A program made the position numbers and the translations under genes. This document shows, in pieces, positions 35,576-45,043 of a stretch of 64,000 nt of DNA. Positions within the stretch are counted from its first letter, which is position 1. Each line of letters begins with the position of its first letter. The notes below the pieces were generated by a model. The model did no database searches, was not told the DNA's origin, and saw nothing but the letters and a program-made list of their open reading frames with translations. The stretch is from Candidatus Sumerlaea chitinivorans (GTDB taxonomy: Bacteria; Sumerlaeota; Sumerlaeia; Sumerlaeales; Sumerlaeaceae): assembly GCA_003290465.1 (NCBI GenBank), contig CP030759.1, forward strand, positions 62,001-126,000, given 5' to 3'.

Positions 35576-35956
35576 ATGGGCGGCAACCGAACGATGCAAA
35601 TGCCGACGGGTGAGGAACTCCAAATCACCGAGTTTATTTGTGCGCGTTGTGGCAACTGTTGCCGCGGCGAAGGGTTTGTTCGTGTCTTTCCCAATGAAGC
35701 TCAGCGGATTGCAGAGTTCCTTGGGATTCCCGTTGAGCAGTTCCTGCGCGAGTATACGCGCGTACCCGACCTTGCAGAAGATGTGGCTGCTGGCGTTCGC
35801 TGGCTGATAGATAAGCCGGGGCCTTTGCGTGAATGTATCTTCTTAGATGGGAATGCTTGCCGAATTCACCCCGTAAAGCCACAGCGTTGTCGCGATTTTC
35901 CCCTTAAGTGGCGCACCCCCGACGCTTTTACTTACTGTGAAGGGCTGAGAAGCTGA
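35576..35956 (+). CDS. YkgJ-family cysteine-cluster protein
   Basis: A 126-residue protein of the YkgJ (CxxCxxCC) family, thought to bind a zinc or iron-sulfur centre; function unknown. Cysteines occur as CARCGNCCRGEG near the N-terminus, then CIFLDGNACRIHPVKPQRCR and a final Cys near the C-terminus, the exact family spacing. An in-frame ATG at 35594 is an alternative start. It is flanked by intergenic gaps of 233 and 187 bases and appears to be a single-gene unit. Confidence 0.9.
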   Translation: MGGNRTMQMPTGEELQITEFICARCGNCCRGEGFVRVFPNEAQRIAEFLGIPVEQFLREYTRVPDLAEDVAAGVRWLIDKPGPLRECIFLDGNACRIHPVKPQRCRDFPLKWRTPDAFTYCEGLRS

Positions 35957-36143
35957 TACTGCCGCGCGGCAAAGCACAATTCAGCGTAAGTGGGATGGCG
36001 CAACCGGGCCAACCCTCCTCTGGCCCTCGGGCTTGACAACTCACCTTTCTTCCTCCGTGAAAGGGCAGTCATCAGTTTGTCGGTAGACTCAAAGGAAGCA
36101 TGTGCGACGCTACCGAACGTAAAGCCCAAACGGGGAGAAACGG

Positions 36144-36440
36144 ATGAAACATTTTATCGTGGAAATCATCTATCGAAAGCCGTTCGACACGTTTGGCGAG
36201 GTTGTCGGGCAGCATCGCATATACCTGAGCAAGGGCTTCGAGCACGGCATGATTTTGTTTTCGGGCCCACAGGTACCGCGCTTAGGGGGAATCTTGGTTG
36301 CGCGGGCAAATTCCATCCAAGAACTGGCCGAATTTCTCGAAAAAGATCCCTACAAGATTCACGGTCTGGCTGATTACCGAATTGTCCAATTTGATCCCAC
36401 GCGCTATCACTCAGCACTCAAAGAGTGGTTTGAAGAGTAA
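36144..36440 (+). CDS. YciI-family protein
   Basis: A 98-residue protein of the YciI fold (alpha-beta dimer related to dimeric ferredoxin-like proteins). The family pattern is seen in FIVEIIYRKPFD, HRIYLSKGFEHGMILFSGPQ and LAEFLEKDPYKIHGLADYRI, with the conserved His and Asp that suggest an enzymatic site. A GGGGAGA lies upstream of the ATG at 36144. Biological role unknown. Confidence 0.88.
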   Translation: MKHFIVEIIYRKPFDTFGEVVGQHRIYLSKGFEHGMILFSGPQVPRLGGILVARANSIQELAEFLEKDPYKIHGLADYRIVQFDPTRYHSALKEWFEE

Positions 36441-36600
36441 GTTTCTACTCGGTCAGAGTGGAAAACGTGCCAGCTGAAGCATCGAGATACCCTTTGGGAA
36501 ACAATTGTAGCAATAAATTCGTTGTGTGAGATTCCTGCTGGCATTGTATTCGCAAGCAGGGGTTGAGTAGAGGCAAAGCTTGTACGGGGAAAGGACATTG

Positions 36601-37506
36601 ATGGAAAGAATGCGATGCTGTTTAGCGACAGTTGCTATCACGCTATTCCCTCTTTTCGTTTTCGCATTTCCTCCCGTGGTAACGTTTTCGCGGGCCGATG
36701 CCGCCCGGGCGATGGAGATTGGCTGTGGCGTAGCCTCTGCGCCAGATGTGCCGGTACACGTTCATCGTAACATCCCCGGCAACCTCGTCTATTGTGTTGC
36801 CGAGGATCATCGTGAGGCTGTGCTTTATTCCGAATCCCAGCAATGCCACGAGTTGTCCAAGGAAGTCTTGGACATGTGGCGGGATGAGTCTGGCGAAGTG
36901 AAAGCCATGCTCATTCAAAAGACCGAAGGGCGCCTTCTCATGGTGGGCGAAGCTGAGCTGCGGGGGAAACGGTTTGATGTGGAACGCACTGGCCAGTATT
37001 TCGTCATCTCGCAGGGCGATTTTTCGCAGCTTTCCGCCATTGCCAAACCGTATCGCGTCCTTCTGACTTTGGACTTTGATGCCCAGCGGATTTTCACGCG
37101 GAAAAACGAATTGCTCGTCGTCGGAAATAATTTCAAAACCAACCAGCTCGAAGCTCGAGTGGTTCGTTATAGCGAGGGGTCACTTGTTCAGCTTCCACCC
37201 ATGCCCATCGCGAATATGCCCGCAGGAGTCCGCGTCCTCGACTACTCAGAGAAGACAGATGACCTGCTACTGGGTGGCGTAGATCCCTCCGGTCAAACCA
37301 TGTTTGTTGTGGTGAATCTGTCAAGCGGGTCCGCAAGCGCTGTAACCCCTAAAAAGCCCGGAGATGATCAGGCGATGTTTCTCAGTGATGGGAATCTTCG
37401 TGCAAAAATCAGTGGTACTTCGAGTGCAGCGGCTGGCAAGCGATTTACCGGCGAGCGGAAAAAGGCAAGTTCGGGCATCAAACGATTTCTCCCGTTTTTG
37501 CCGTGA
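36601..37506 (+). CDS. Secreted protein of unknown function
   Basis: About 301 residues with a signal peptide (MERMRCCLATVAITLFPLFV and then FAFPP). The ATG at 36601 follows GGGGAAAGGA and is preferred to a TTG at 36580. The mature part looks mostly beta-stranded (LLTLDFDAQRIFTRKNELL, VRVLDYSEKTDDLLLGGVDP), perhaps an incomplete propeller. It ends in a basic tail (KRFTGERKKASSGIKRF). Three cysteines occur in the N-terminal third. No family is recognised and the neighbours do not suggest a role. Confidence 0.65.
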   Translation: MERMRCCLATVAITLFPLFVFAFPPVVTFSRADAARAMEIGCGVASAPDVPVHVHRNIPGNLVYCVAEDHREAVLYSESQQCHELSKEVLDMWRDESGEVKAMLIQKTEGRLLMVGEAELRGKRFDVERTGQYFVISQGDFSQLSAIAKPYRVLLTLDFDAQRIFTRKNELLVVGNNFKTNQLEARVVRYSEGSLVQLPPMPIANMPAGVRVLDYSEKTDDLLLGGVDPSGQTMFVVVNLSSGSASAVTPKKPGDDQAMFLSDGNLRAKISGTSSAAAGKRFTGERKKASSGIKRFLPFLP

Positions 37507-37647
37507 GCAGGCGAAGCAAAGAGCTTGCTGAGTTTTCGCGCAGTTCCGAGTTTGGCGGCGCAGAGCTGCCCGAAGATTCCGCAACGGACCGAGAGGCGCG
37601 AAGTACACCATGGTGAACTGTATTAGTGAAGAAATGGAGCCGCGTGG

Positions 37648-38889
37648 ATGAGTTTAGGTCCCCCCATGAACCTACCTCAAGAAGTCGGATCTCAACTGAC
37701 GGGGATTGCATGCCGCCGTTTGTATACACCAGACATTATTCTCGACGATGTTCTGGTGACCTTTGAGGGGGCGCAAATTGCGATGATGGGGGAGTTCGCT
37801 TCGGCTTGGCTTCCGCCGGGCGTATTCGATGCGCGCGCGCAAAATCTCACGGTAGTTCCCGGGCTCATTGATGTCCACATTCACGGATGCGGGGGTGCGG
37901 ACTTCCTCGATCAGACGACGGAAAGCTTTGCACGAGTGAGTCGCGTGACGGCCTCAGGCGGAGCGACCTCCATAGTGGCCACAACCACGATTCCCACATC
38001 GGACGCACAGCTTGAGCGGTTTCGAGACTTTGTGGCTAAGTTGCGGAATTTTGAGCCCGACGGAGCGCGGATCCTCGGACTTTTTCTCGAAGGTCCATTT
38101 ATAAATCCCGAGAAACGCGGAGGCTTCGGACCGGAGTACGTTTGGCCCGTGGATCTAAAGCAAGCGGAACGCATTCTTTCCATCTGCGAGGACCTACTTC
38201 TAAAAATTACGATTGCTCCGGAAATCCCCCAAGCAGATGCTTTGATTCGCCTGTTTCACGAGAATCCAAGGACCCAAATCGAAATTTCATTAGGGCATTC
38301 GGCCGCGGATTTTGAGCTCGCCCGACGCTATTTTCAGCTCGAGCGAGTGCGTCAGGTGACGCACGCTTTCAATGCGATGCATCCGTTCCACCACAGGGCC
38401 CCCGGCCTTATCGGAGCCGCGCTTCTGGAAGAGCGAGTGTGGTGCGAGATGATTCCGGATGGCTATCATCTGACAGGGCCGGCCATCGCGCTCTTGCACC
38501 GACTGAAAGGCCCCAATCGCCTCATGATTGTGACCGACGGCACAGCGGCGACTGCAACGCCCGAGGGCACGAGAATCCGCAGCGTGGGTGGATGGACGGA
38601 AGTGCGCGACGGGGCAGTGCGTCTGCTTGACGGCACGCTGGCCGGCAGCAACCTCCTCATGGCGGGTGCACTCCATCGAGCGAGTGCACTCGGGGGTTTT
38701 GAGTTTCACGAGGCTTTGCGAATGGCTACCATCACGCCTGCGCGCTCCGTACATTGGGAGTCCCAAATTGGCTCCATCGAACCACGCAAACGCGCGGACT
38801 TCTGTGTTCTGGCAGAGGACGGGAGCGTCTATGCTACCATTCGAGACGGTAAGCTTGTGTTTCTCCGCTCTGCAAATCGTGAAGCGTAA
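37648..38889 (+). CDS. nagA: N-acetylglucosamine-6-phosphate deacetylase
   Basis: Deacetylates GlcNAc-6-phosphate to glucosamine-6-phosphate, the entry step for using amino sugars from chitin or recycled cell wall. The amidohydrolase motifs are DVHIHGCGG, LEGPFINPEKRGGFG with the metal Glu, SLGHSAAD and VTHAFNAMHPFHHR with metal His residues, and MIVTDGTAAT with the catalytic Asp. Length 413 is normal. nagB is not in the window. The last 56 bases overlap a convergent gene. An ATG at 37666 is a second possible start. Confidence 0.95.
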   Translation: MSLGPPMNLPQEVGSQLTGIACRRLYTPDIILDDVLVTFEGAQIAMMGEFASAWLPPGVFDARAQNLTVVPGLIDVHIHGCGGADFLDQTTESFARVSRVTASGGATSIVATTTIPTSDAQLERFRDFVAKLRNFEPDGARILGLFLEGPFINPEKRGGFGPEYVWPVDLKQAERILSICEDLLLKITIAPEIPQADALIRLFHENPRTQIEISLGHSAADFELARRYFQLERVRQVTHAFNAMHPFHHRAPGLIGAALLEERVWCEMIPDGYHLTGPAIALLHRLKGPNRLMIVTDGTAATATPEGTRIRSVGGWTEVRDGAVRLLDGTLAGSNLLMAGALHRASALGGFEFHEALRMATITPARSVHWESQIGSIEPRKRADFCVLAEDGSVYATIRDGKLVFLRSANREA

Positions 38890-39352
38890 AGAGCAAGTTT
38901 GTGCCTGCATTTAGTTCGAGTACACCGACCGTCGGCCCTCTTCCCGTGTAGCCAGTCTTCACGGCACCGGGATTGACGACAAAGCCACACGCCTCTTTCT
39001 TGACCAAGGGTTCATGGGTGTGGCCGTGCACCACGATAGACGCTTTATCCCCAGCAAAGTGTGCAAATGCTGACTCTGAGATGCGAGAGTAATCGAATTG
39101 GTGGCCGTGGATGAGACCGATCCTGTAGCCAGCAAACTCGCCGAGCGCAGCTTCGGGTAGGTGTGCCATTGCCAGCGAGTCGCAATTGCCACGCACTGCG
39201 GTAACCGGCGCAATCGCCTGTAGGCGAGTCAGAATCCCCAGATTTCCCACATCACCCGCGTGCAAGATGGCTTGGACCCCCTGAAAAGCTGCTGGGATCG
39301 CAGGATGCCAGACGCCATGCGTATCTGAAATCACCCCAATCTTCAAATTCAT
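38834..39352 (-). CDS. YfcE/MJ0936-family metallophosphoesterase
   Basis: Two-metal phosphodiesterase of the calcineurin-like superfamily. Starting at Met 39352 the protein opens at the family N-terminus, NLKIGVISDTHG. It contains AILHAGDVGNLG, AVRGNCDS, IGLIHGHQ and VVHGHTHEP, all the metal-ligand motifs. An open frame extends to 39460 but adds 36 residues unlike the family. Its 3' end overlaps the 3' end of nagA by 56 bases on the opposite strand, so the C-terminal codons of both genes are constrained together. Confidence 0.92.
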   Translation of the reverse strand: MNLKIGVISDTHGVWHPAIPAAFQGVQAILHAGDVGNLGILTRLQAIAPVTAVRGNCDSLAMAHLPEAALGEFAGYRIGLIHGHQFDYSRISESAFAHFAGDKASIVVHGHTHEPLVKKEACGFVVNPGAVKTGYTGRGPTVGVLELNAGTNLLFTLHDLQSGETQAYRLEW

Positions 39353-39705
39353 TGTTCCCAGTTTCTCCTCCTCGGAGACTCCGTTACCCCATTCGCCGGC
39401 TTCCCAGATGCCCCTTTGCTTTTCGATCCCCCCGGCGATCTTCATAACGAACTTGCCCAAAGCGAAGTAGAAAATTCCAGTCGAATCTAAAGTTAGCCGA
39501 GCACAAAATTGACCACTGAGAACGGCACAGACGTTGCAAGTAAGTTCTTCGTTTGGCTTTTTAACCGAAACCGGTTCATCGCATTATTAGCGGAGAAAGC
39601 AAAGTGTAGATGGAGAGTTTTTCGCGGCGCGGGATGGTAGAATGATCGTGGTGAGGGAATTGAGGAAAGAGTAGGAGACTGAGCGCCCAGTACGAGGCAG
39701 AGTGA
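39353..39705. other. Intergenic region between divergent phosphodiesterase and ftsX-like genes
   Basis: About 350 bases that must hold the start signals of both divergent genes. I see no convincing gene, repeat or strong promoter. The first 108 bases are an in-frame extension of the phosphodiesterase frame that does not look like its family. TAGAAT at 39638-39643 could be a -10 box for the ftsX-like gene, but there is no good -35 match. Confidence 0.4.
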
Positions 39706-40578
39706 GTGACACTAAAAGCAGTGAAGGAAATCCCGAACCCGCAAGAACCCTGTCGGGAACACCGTGTACGGCGTGTACGCCGCAACGGGGGCGTTTACCT
39801 AACAGTTGTTCTGCTTACGTCGTTCAGCATTTTGACGGGCGTACTGCTTCTATGGATGCGCAAAGGGATGGAGGAGATCCTTTCAGCCCGATCTCGTGAG
39901 CTTCCGATTATCGTTGTGCTCAAGGATGAAATAGGAGAGGCCGCGGCCCGTTCGATGGCCGAACGTTTGAAAAAGGAAAATGGGTCCTGCGAAATCAATG
40001 CTCTAAGCCGAGCCGAAGCCAAGGCCCTCCTCAGCATTCATGAACCATGGTTCAAGGAATTTCAGGATGTGGCTCTGGTGGAGCCGCCATGTCTGATCGA
40101 AATTCGTGATCCAGCGCTTCTGGCGCAGCCCAAGAGTATCGAAAAACGTTTAGCTGAGTTGCAGGTGCAGCCGGAGGTGGAGTTTGTTATCTTCAACTCC
40201 GTTGGCTTGGATGATGCCGTGCGCTTCATTGGGGCGCTGCGGCGGCACGCCAACATCCTTGTGGTGGTCATCTTGGCAACCCTGTTTGTTTTTAATGCCG
40301 TATTCTGGGGCGTGACCTCGTGGGTGGGTGGACGAACTTCCCTAAGCGTGGCGTTAGTCCAAACCCTGTTTGTTGTCACCCTTGCGGCTTTGTTGGCAGG
40401 GCTTTGGTGGGAGCTTATCCTAAAATTTGGGTTGCACGGAGTGCCCACCTTGAGTCGCCCTCCAATACTCTTTTTCGCGCTGGTCTCAGCATGGCTCGTG
40501 ACTTTATATTTCGCAGTCACTTGCGTAATGTCTCTCTTCGCACCCTTTAGGCGGGCCCAAGATGGGGAAGATGCGTAG
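39706..40578 (+). CDS. ftsX: FtsX-like cell-division permease
   Basis: Membrane protein with the FtsX layout: a basic cytoplasmic N-terminus, a first helix near residues 30-50, a periplasmic domain of about 125 residues, and three more helices near 183-205, 212-235 and 248-272. The periplasmic part opens with LPIIVVLKDEIGEAAARSM, as in other FtsX extracellular domains. FtsX transmits ATP-driven signals from FtsE to cell-wall hydrolase activators. Its stop overlaps the next gene, an EnvC-like protein, by 17 bases, which supports the call. No ftsE is adjacent. The GTG start at 39706 is uncertain. Confidence 0.72.
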   Translation: MTLKAVKEIPNPQEPCREHRVRRVRRNGGVYLTVVLLTSFSILTGVLLLWMRKGMEEILSARSRELPIIVVLKDEIGEAAARSMAERLKKENGSCEINALSRAEAKALLSIHEPWFKEFQDVALVEPPCLIEIRDPALLAQPKSIEKRLAELQVQPEVEFVIFNSVGLDDAVRFIGALRRHANILVVVILATLFVFNAVFWGVTSWVGGRTSLSVALVQTLFVVTLAALLAGLWWELILKFGLHGVPTLSRPPILFFALVSAWLVTLYFAVTCVMSLFAPFRRAQDGEDA

Positions 40579-41983
40579 GAAAACTTGGTCGCTGTTCGGG
40601 CTGGGAGTGGCGCTTTTTGGTATCTTGTGTGTTACTTACGTGGGGAAGTCCATTGCGCAACCGGCTTCGGCACGGGCTCCTCGCTCCAACGTATCGGTGG
40701 CCTCGGCGAGTTCGCGCGGCACCACGGTCACCCGCTCGCTGCGGCAGGGGAGTGTTCGAAATTCGAGCACCACCCCGACACGTGGGAGGCGCCCAACCCA
40801 ACTCCGTGAAGCCGCACCCGCTAAGAAGTCAGAAAGATCCCTGTCGGCCCCCTCGAGAACGACCTCGGCCCAACGCCAACAAGCAGCAAGTTCCGCTCGC
40901 ACCAAGGCTGAGCAGGTGGCGCGAATGGGTACTCAGAAAGCGGAGCAAGCGCTTTTTGCAGATCCATATGGATTGCTGAGATCTTTTGCTGGACGCTGGG
41001 ATTTGGTAACTGTGGTGCCTACTCCCGCGGAGACGGCCGAGTACTATCGCCGCTCGACCGAGGACCTTATCCGTTTTCTCCAGAGAGCTTTGGATCAAAC
41101 GACGCTTGCACACCGTCGGTGCGAAAACAACTTCGCCACCGGAGTTAGGTTCCTGTATCTGATCAATCGCGCTCAGCAACAGCCATGCTACTGGCCAGCG
41201 CCTTACGCAGCACCCTATCGCATAGCGCTGCGGCGGACCATTACCCAAGACGCGAATTTATTGGGCAAGCTGATCGCCACACACGAAGCGCTCCGCAGTG
41301 AGCTGAATCTGGCTGCCGAACGCAGAGCGCTCTCCCCCGAAAGCGAGCCAGTATCGAATGTCGAAACGCTTCTTTCCCCGTCCATCACAGTGACTGAAAC
41401 GGATTGGGTCCGGGCGTGGAACCGGTGGTTGGTGTCACTTCGGGTCCCAGGACCAGAAACAGTTGCGTCACTTTCAGATCTGGATCGGAGCCAGAGGGAG
41501 CTGGCATGGCGTATAGCGCTGAATTCGTTCTTACCGTTGCCCCCTGCTCCTTTGCCCGCTTACTTGCCGTATGTTTCGTCCGACGTCCCTCTGCCCACAA
41601 AAGCGCTTCCGCCCCCCCGCACGCGATTCGACGATGAGAAAGTTGCTGCTCCCAAATCACTCGGTTGGCGTGGGCCAGCAGATCCGGGAACAGAGGTCCA
41701 TGCGGCAGCCGCTGGCACGGTTCAATTTGTTGGAAGTCTTCGTGGATTAGGTGGAGTGGTGATCATTGAGCACGAGAAAAATGTGTACGGGATTTATGGT
41801 GAGCTGGGGGAAACTCGTGTGAAGGTGGGAGAGACCGTTCCGCGCGGTGCGGTGATCGGTCGAACGCGCAGAGACCGTGACTCAACCCTCTACTTTGAGG
41901 TGCGCGAGGGGGAACGCGCTGTGCCAATCGAGCGTTTGCTCGGTCCCCAAAAACCCGAAGAGTTGTTACTGCAGCAACGGTAG
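40562..41983 (+). CDS. EnvC-like degenerate LytM/M23 domain protein
   Basis: Exported protein with an N-terminal hydrophobic segment (LFGLGVALFGILCVTYVG), an Arg/Ser/Thr-rich linker, a helical middle and a C-terminal M23 domain (about 360-460; GTEVHAAAAGTVQFVGSL, GGVVIIEHEKNVYGIYGEL). The zinc-binding HxxxD and HxH residues are missing; the HLHFE motif is TLYFE. Like E. coli EnvC it should therefore be an amidase activator rather than a peptidase. The 17-base overlap with the FtsX-like gene mirrors the known FtsX-EnvC partnership. The long coiled coil of EnvC is not obvious here. Its hydrolase target is not in the window. Confidence 0.8.
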   Translation: MGKMRRKTWSLFGLGVALFGILCVTYVGKSIAQPASARAPRSNVSVASASSRGTTVTRSLRQGSVRNSSTTPTRGRRPTQLREAAPAKKSERSLSAPSRTTSAQRQQAASSARTKAEQVARMGTQKAEQALFADPYGLLRSFAGRWDLVTVVPTPAETAEYYRRSTEDLIRFLQRALDQTTLAHRRCENNFATGVRFLYLINRAQQQPCYWPAPYAAPYRIALRRTITQDANLLGKLIATHEALRSELNLAAERRALSPESEPVSNVETLLSPSITVTETDWVRAWNRWLVSLRVPGPETVASLSDLDRSQRELAWRIALNSFLPLPPAPLPAYLPYVSSDVPLPTKALPPPRTRFDDEKVAAPKSLGWRGPADPGTEVHAAAAGTVQFVGSLRGLGGVVIIEHEKNVYGIYGELGETRVKVGETVPRGAVIGRTRRDRDSTLYFEVREGERAVPIERLLGPQKPEELLLQQR

Positions 41984-42063
41984 AGGAAAACGTTCTCTCA
42001 TGGGGAGCTTGCTCTTGGTTTTTTGCTGGAAAACTGAACTGACTCCGGGGAAGCATTGCGGCC

Positions 42064-42879
42064 GTGACAAATTCGAGGTCCAAATCAGCAAACGCGTCAT
42101 CGCTACTTGAGCGAGTTCGTTACGAGATTACGGAGCAAGAAAAGGCCTTGCTGGTGCAAATTGCGCCCGAGAAATTGCCAAGCCACATCGCCATCATCAT
42201 GGATGGCAACGGGCGCTGGGCACGTCAACAAGGCTTTCGAAATCGGGTGCGTGGGCATGAGGCTGGGATTGAAAGCGTACGAACCACGGTGCGTGCGTGT
42301 GGGGAGTTGGGCATTCGCGCGCTAACCCTGTACGCTTTCTCGGTAGAGAATTGGAAGCGTCCACGAAGCGAGATCTCCGCGTTGATGACGCTGCTCAAAC
42401 GCTTCCTGCGCGATGAAATCCCCGAATTGAATGAAAACAACGTGCGACTGGTCGCTTCCGGGCGCCTCTCAGACTTAGGGGAAGACGTGCTGACGGAGCT
42501 TGAACGGACAATCGCAGCCACCGCCCAAAACACAGGCTTGGTGCTCAATCTTGCACTGAGCTACGGTGGACGCGCAGAAATTACGGATGCCGTTCGTGAA
42601 ATTGCGCGTAAGGTGCGGGATTGCGAGCTTCAGCCTGAGGATATTAACGAGTCGCTCATTAATGCGCATCTTTACCATCCGGAACTTGGTGATCCCGATT
42701 TGCTTATCCGCACCAGTGGCGAGCTGCGAGTATCTAATTTTCTCCTCTGGCAGATAGCCTACACCGAGATTTACGTGACTCCTGTCTTGTGGCCTGATTT
42801 TCGCCGCGTTCATCTTTATGAGGCGCTACTGGATTATCAACGCCGTGAGCGACGATTTGGAGGCGTACTGGAGGGCTAA
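42064..42879 (+). CDS. uppS: Isoprenyl transferase (undecaprenyl diphosphate synthase)
   Basis: Cis-prenyltransferase that makes the C55 carrier lipid for peptidoglycan and surface glycans. Motifs: IAIIMDGNGRWA with the catalytic Asp, LYAFSVENWKRP, LALSYGGRAEI and LIRTSGELRVSNFLLWQ. The protein has about 35 extra residues before the family start, with GTG 42064 as the only clear start. An internal start cannot be excluded. It is followed 3 bases later by cdsA, the usual bacterial order. Confidence 0.96.
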   Translation: MTNSRSKSANASSLLERVRYEITEQEKALLVQIAPEKLPSHIAIIMDGNGRWARQQGFRNRVRGHEAGIESVRTTVRACGELGIRALTLYAFSVENWKRPRSEISALMTLLKRFLRDEIPELNENNVRLVASGRLSDLGEDVLTELERTIAATAQNTGLVLNLALSYGGRAEITDAVREIARKVRDCELQPEDINESLINAHLYHPELGDPDLLIRTSGELRVSNFLLWQIAYTEIYVTPVLWPDFRRVHLYEALLDYQRRERRFGGVLEG

Positions 42880-42882
42880 CCT

Positions 42883-43713
42883 ATGGGCTTTCAATCGAGT
42901 CGTGCGCGAACCGCTTTAGGGATGATCTGCATCATTTTGGCAGCCCTTCGATTCAGTGAGCTCAGCTGGCTATTGCCGATTCTCGCATGGCTCATCGCTT
43001 TAGGTGGGATTCATGAAATGCATGGATTGGCGCGCCAACGTCAGATTGAATTCTCCGCGCCGGTCGCGTACGTCTCCGTCAGCGCCTTAGTTGCTTCTGG
43101 GCTCGTCGCTTTTGAAGCGTTTCCGTGGGTGGCTTTTGCCGTGATAGCCGCCTTGCTGGTGTGTGTGTTTCTGGAGCAAATTGCATTACGAGCCGAGCGC
43201 GGAACCCTCACAAACGTGCCGGCCTTGTTTCTCTCCGTTCTGTACGTCGGCCTCCCTTTGGCTTGCGCTTTGCAGATTTTGCGGGTGGACCGCTTCTATT
43301 TTCTATTTGTGCTGCTCGGGGTGTGGTCCTTGGACACAGCGGCGTTCTATGTTGGGTGCGCGATTGGTCGACACAAAATGGCCCCCCGTCTTAGTCCCAA
43401 GAAGTCGTGGGAAGGGGCGGTTGCCGGGCTGCTTGGATGCCTAATTGCGTCGCTGCTGCAGCGGGCGGTTTTTCCTATCGATCTGTCCTGGACTCAGGTG
43501 GTGGAGCTTGGGATTCTTTTTGGGGTGGTTGGTCAGTTGGGCGACTTAGCCGAGAGCGCTCTCAAGCGTGATGCCGGCGTGAAGGACACAGGAACAATTT
43601 TCCGCGGGCACGGTGGGATTTTGGATCGCATAGATTCGCTGCTCTTTTGCTTTGTTGCTTTCTATTTGTATCTGATTTGTTCCGGCACGGCGGCGGTGCG
43701 AGTGCTCTCTTAG
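42883..43713 (+). CDS. cdsA: Phosphatidate cytidylyltransferase
   Basis: Makes CDP-diacylglycerol from phosphatidate and CTP, the branch point of phospholipid synthesis. The 276-residue membrane protein has about eight helices. Signature residues are in the C-terminal half: DTAAFYVGCAIGRHKMAP, LSPKKSWEGAVAGLLG, QLGDLAESALKRDAGVKD and FRGHGGILDRIDSLL. It lies in the uppS-cdsA pair. The downstream dxr/rseP genes often found after cdsA are absent; a biotin synthase follows instead. Confidence 0.96.
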   Translation: MGFQSSRARTALGMICIILAALRFSELSWLLPILAWLIALGGIHEMHGLARQRQIEFSAPVAYVSVSALVASGLVAFEAFPWVAFAVIAALLVCVFLEQIALRAERGTLTNVPALFLSVLYVGLPLACALQILRVDRFYFLFVLLGVWSLDTAAFYVGCAIGRHKMAPRLSPKKSWEGAVAGLLGCLIASLLQRAVFPIDLSWTQVVELGILFGVVGQLGDLAESALKRDAGVKDTGTIFRGHGGILDRIDSLLFCFVAFYLYLICSGTAAVRVLS

Positions 43714-43934
43714 GAGTCGGGTTTGAGTGCTCCAAGGGATCCCGTACGTTTGGTGCGTAGGCGAGAAAAATGCCTCAAAAAGGGTGGACGTGCCATTCAA
43801 TCCGCCAAACGTGTCCTTCTGCATAGGAAGAGGTCTTCAGAGTATGTTCGCGCAGTGAGATTGGTGTGCGATTCACGAATGGGGCGAGGCTCGCTCTGCT
43901 CCACAGTCCGAGAAACAACTGAGGGTCGCAAAAT

Positions 43935-44954
43935 ATGGCACGCATCTTAACCGAGATCTCCCGTCCACTGACGAGAGAAGTCGTCCGGGAAATCTATGAA
44001 CTTCCGCTTCCTGATCTTATGTTTTGGGCAATGTCCGTGCATCGTCGTTTTCACGATCCACGCCAGATTCAACACTGCACGCTGGGCAATATCAAATCGG
44101 GCGGATGCCCCGAAGATTGTGGGTATTGCCCGCAAAGTGCACACTATAAGACCGGCGTGCGAAACGAACCCATGCTCGATGTCGCGACGGTGGTTGAGCT
44201 TGCCAAAGCGGCCAAAGCGAATGGCTCCACACGTTTCTGCATGGGGGCGGCTTGGCGTGCACCTCGCGACAACGAGGAGTTCGAGCGGGTTCTGGAAATG
44301 ATTCGCGCCGTGCGAGCTTTGGGCATGGAAGCCTGTGTCACCCTTGGAATGCTCACGGCAGAACAAGCAAGACGGCTGAAGGAAGCGGGCCTCACTGCCT
44401 ACAACCACAACCTGGACACATCCCCCGAATTCTACCCAGAGATCATTTCCACGCACACTTATGAAGAGCGCCTGCAGACACTCCGGTATGTGCGCGAAGC
44501 GGGTATTGAGGTCTGCAGTGGGGGCATTATCGGGATGGGTGAAAGCCGCGAGGATCGCATCGGCCTACTTTGCGAGCTGGCCAATCTCGATCCCTATCCG
44601 GAGAGCGTGCCGATTAACGCACTTGTTCCAGTAGAGGGCACGCCACTCGAGGGGAGGCCTCCCGTTGATGCCATCGAGATGGTGCGTACGATTGCCACCG
44701 CCCGCATTCTCATGCCGCTGGCTCGCGTTCGCTTGGCCGCGGGGCGAACTCGGATGAGCGACGAAGCCCAAGCCATGTGCTTTTTGGCAGGCGCCAATTC
44801 CATCTTCACCGGCGAGAAACTTCTGACTACACCGAATCCAGGCGTAGATCATGACGAAGCGCTTTTAGCCAAACTTGGCATGGAAAAAATGCCTGCATCG
44901 GAGCCAGCACCATCGCCTTTTGAGCCATTAGTACATCTGGCAGAGAACCACTGA
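43935..44954 (+). CDS. bioB: Biotin synthase
   Basis: Radical SAM enzyme that inserts sulfur into dethiobiotin to form biotin. The cluster motif is [18 protein letters not shown] (CxxxCxxC). Other family features are [49 protein letters not shown] and [17 protein letters not shown], which includes the Arg that binds the 2Fe-2S cluster. Length 339 is normal. No other bio genes are adjacent. A 221-base gap separates it from cdsA. Confidence 0.97.
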   Translation: MARILTEISRPLTREVVREIYELPLPDLMFWAMSVHRRFHDPRQIQHCTLGNIKSGGCPEDCGYCPQSAHYKTGVRNEPMLDVATVVELAKAAKANGSTRFCMGAAWRAPRDNEEFERVLEMIRAVRALGMEACVTLGMLTAEQARRLKEAGLTAYNHNLDTSPEFYPEIISTHTYEERLQTLRYVREAGIEVCSGGIIGMGESREDRIGLLCELANLDPYPESVPINALVPVEGTPLEGRPPVDAIEMVRTIATARILMPLARVRLAAGRTRMSDEAQAMCFLAGANSIFTGEKLLTTPNPGVDHDEALLAKLGMEKMPASEPAPSPFEPLVHLAENH

Positions 44955-45043
44955 GCTTGCGGATGCGCTACTCGATCAACTGCGTGTGCCTTGCCAAAAA
45001 ACGAATATCTTGGCCGCCCAATGTAGGATAATCCGATAAATCC

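Noticed and set aside
43723-43950. A 75-codon plus-strand frame between cdsA and bioB
   Set aside because: It is Arg/Ser-rich with no family features, overlaps the bioB start and has no ribosome site; bioB is unambiguous.
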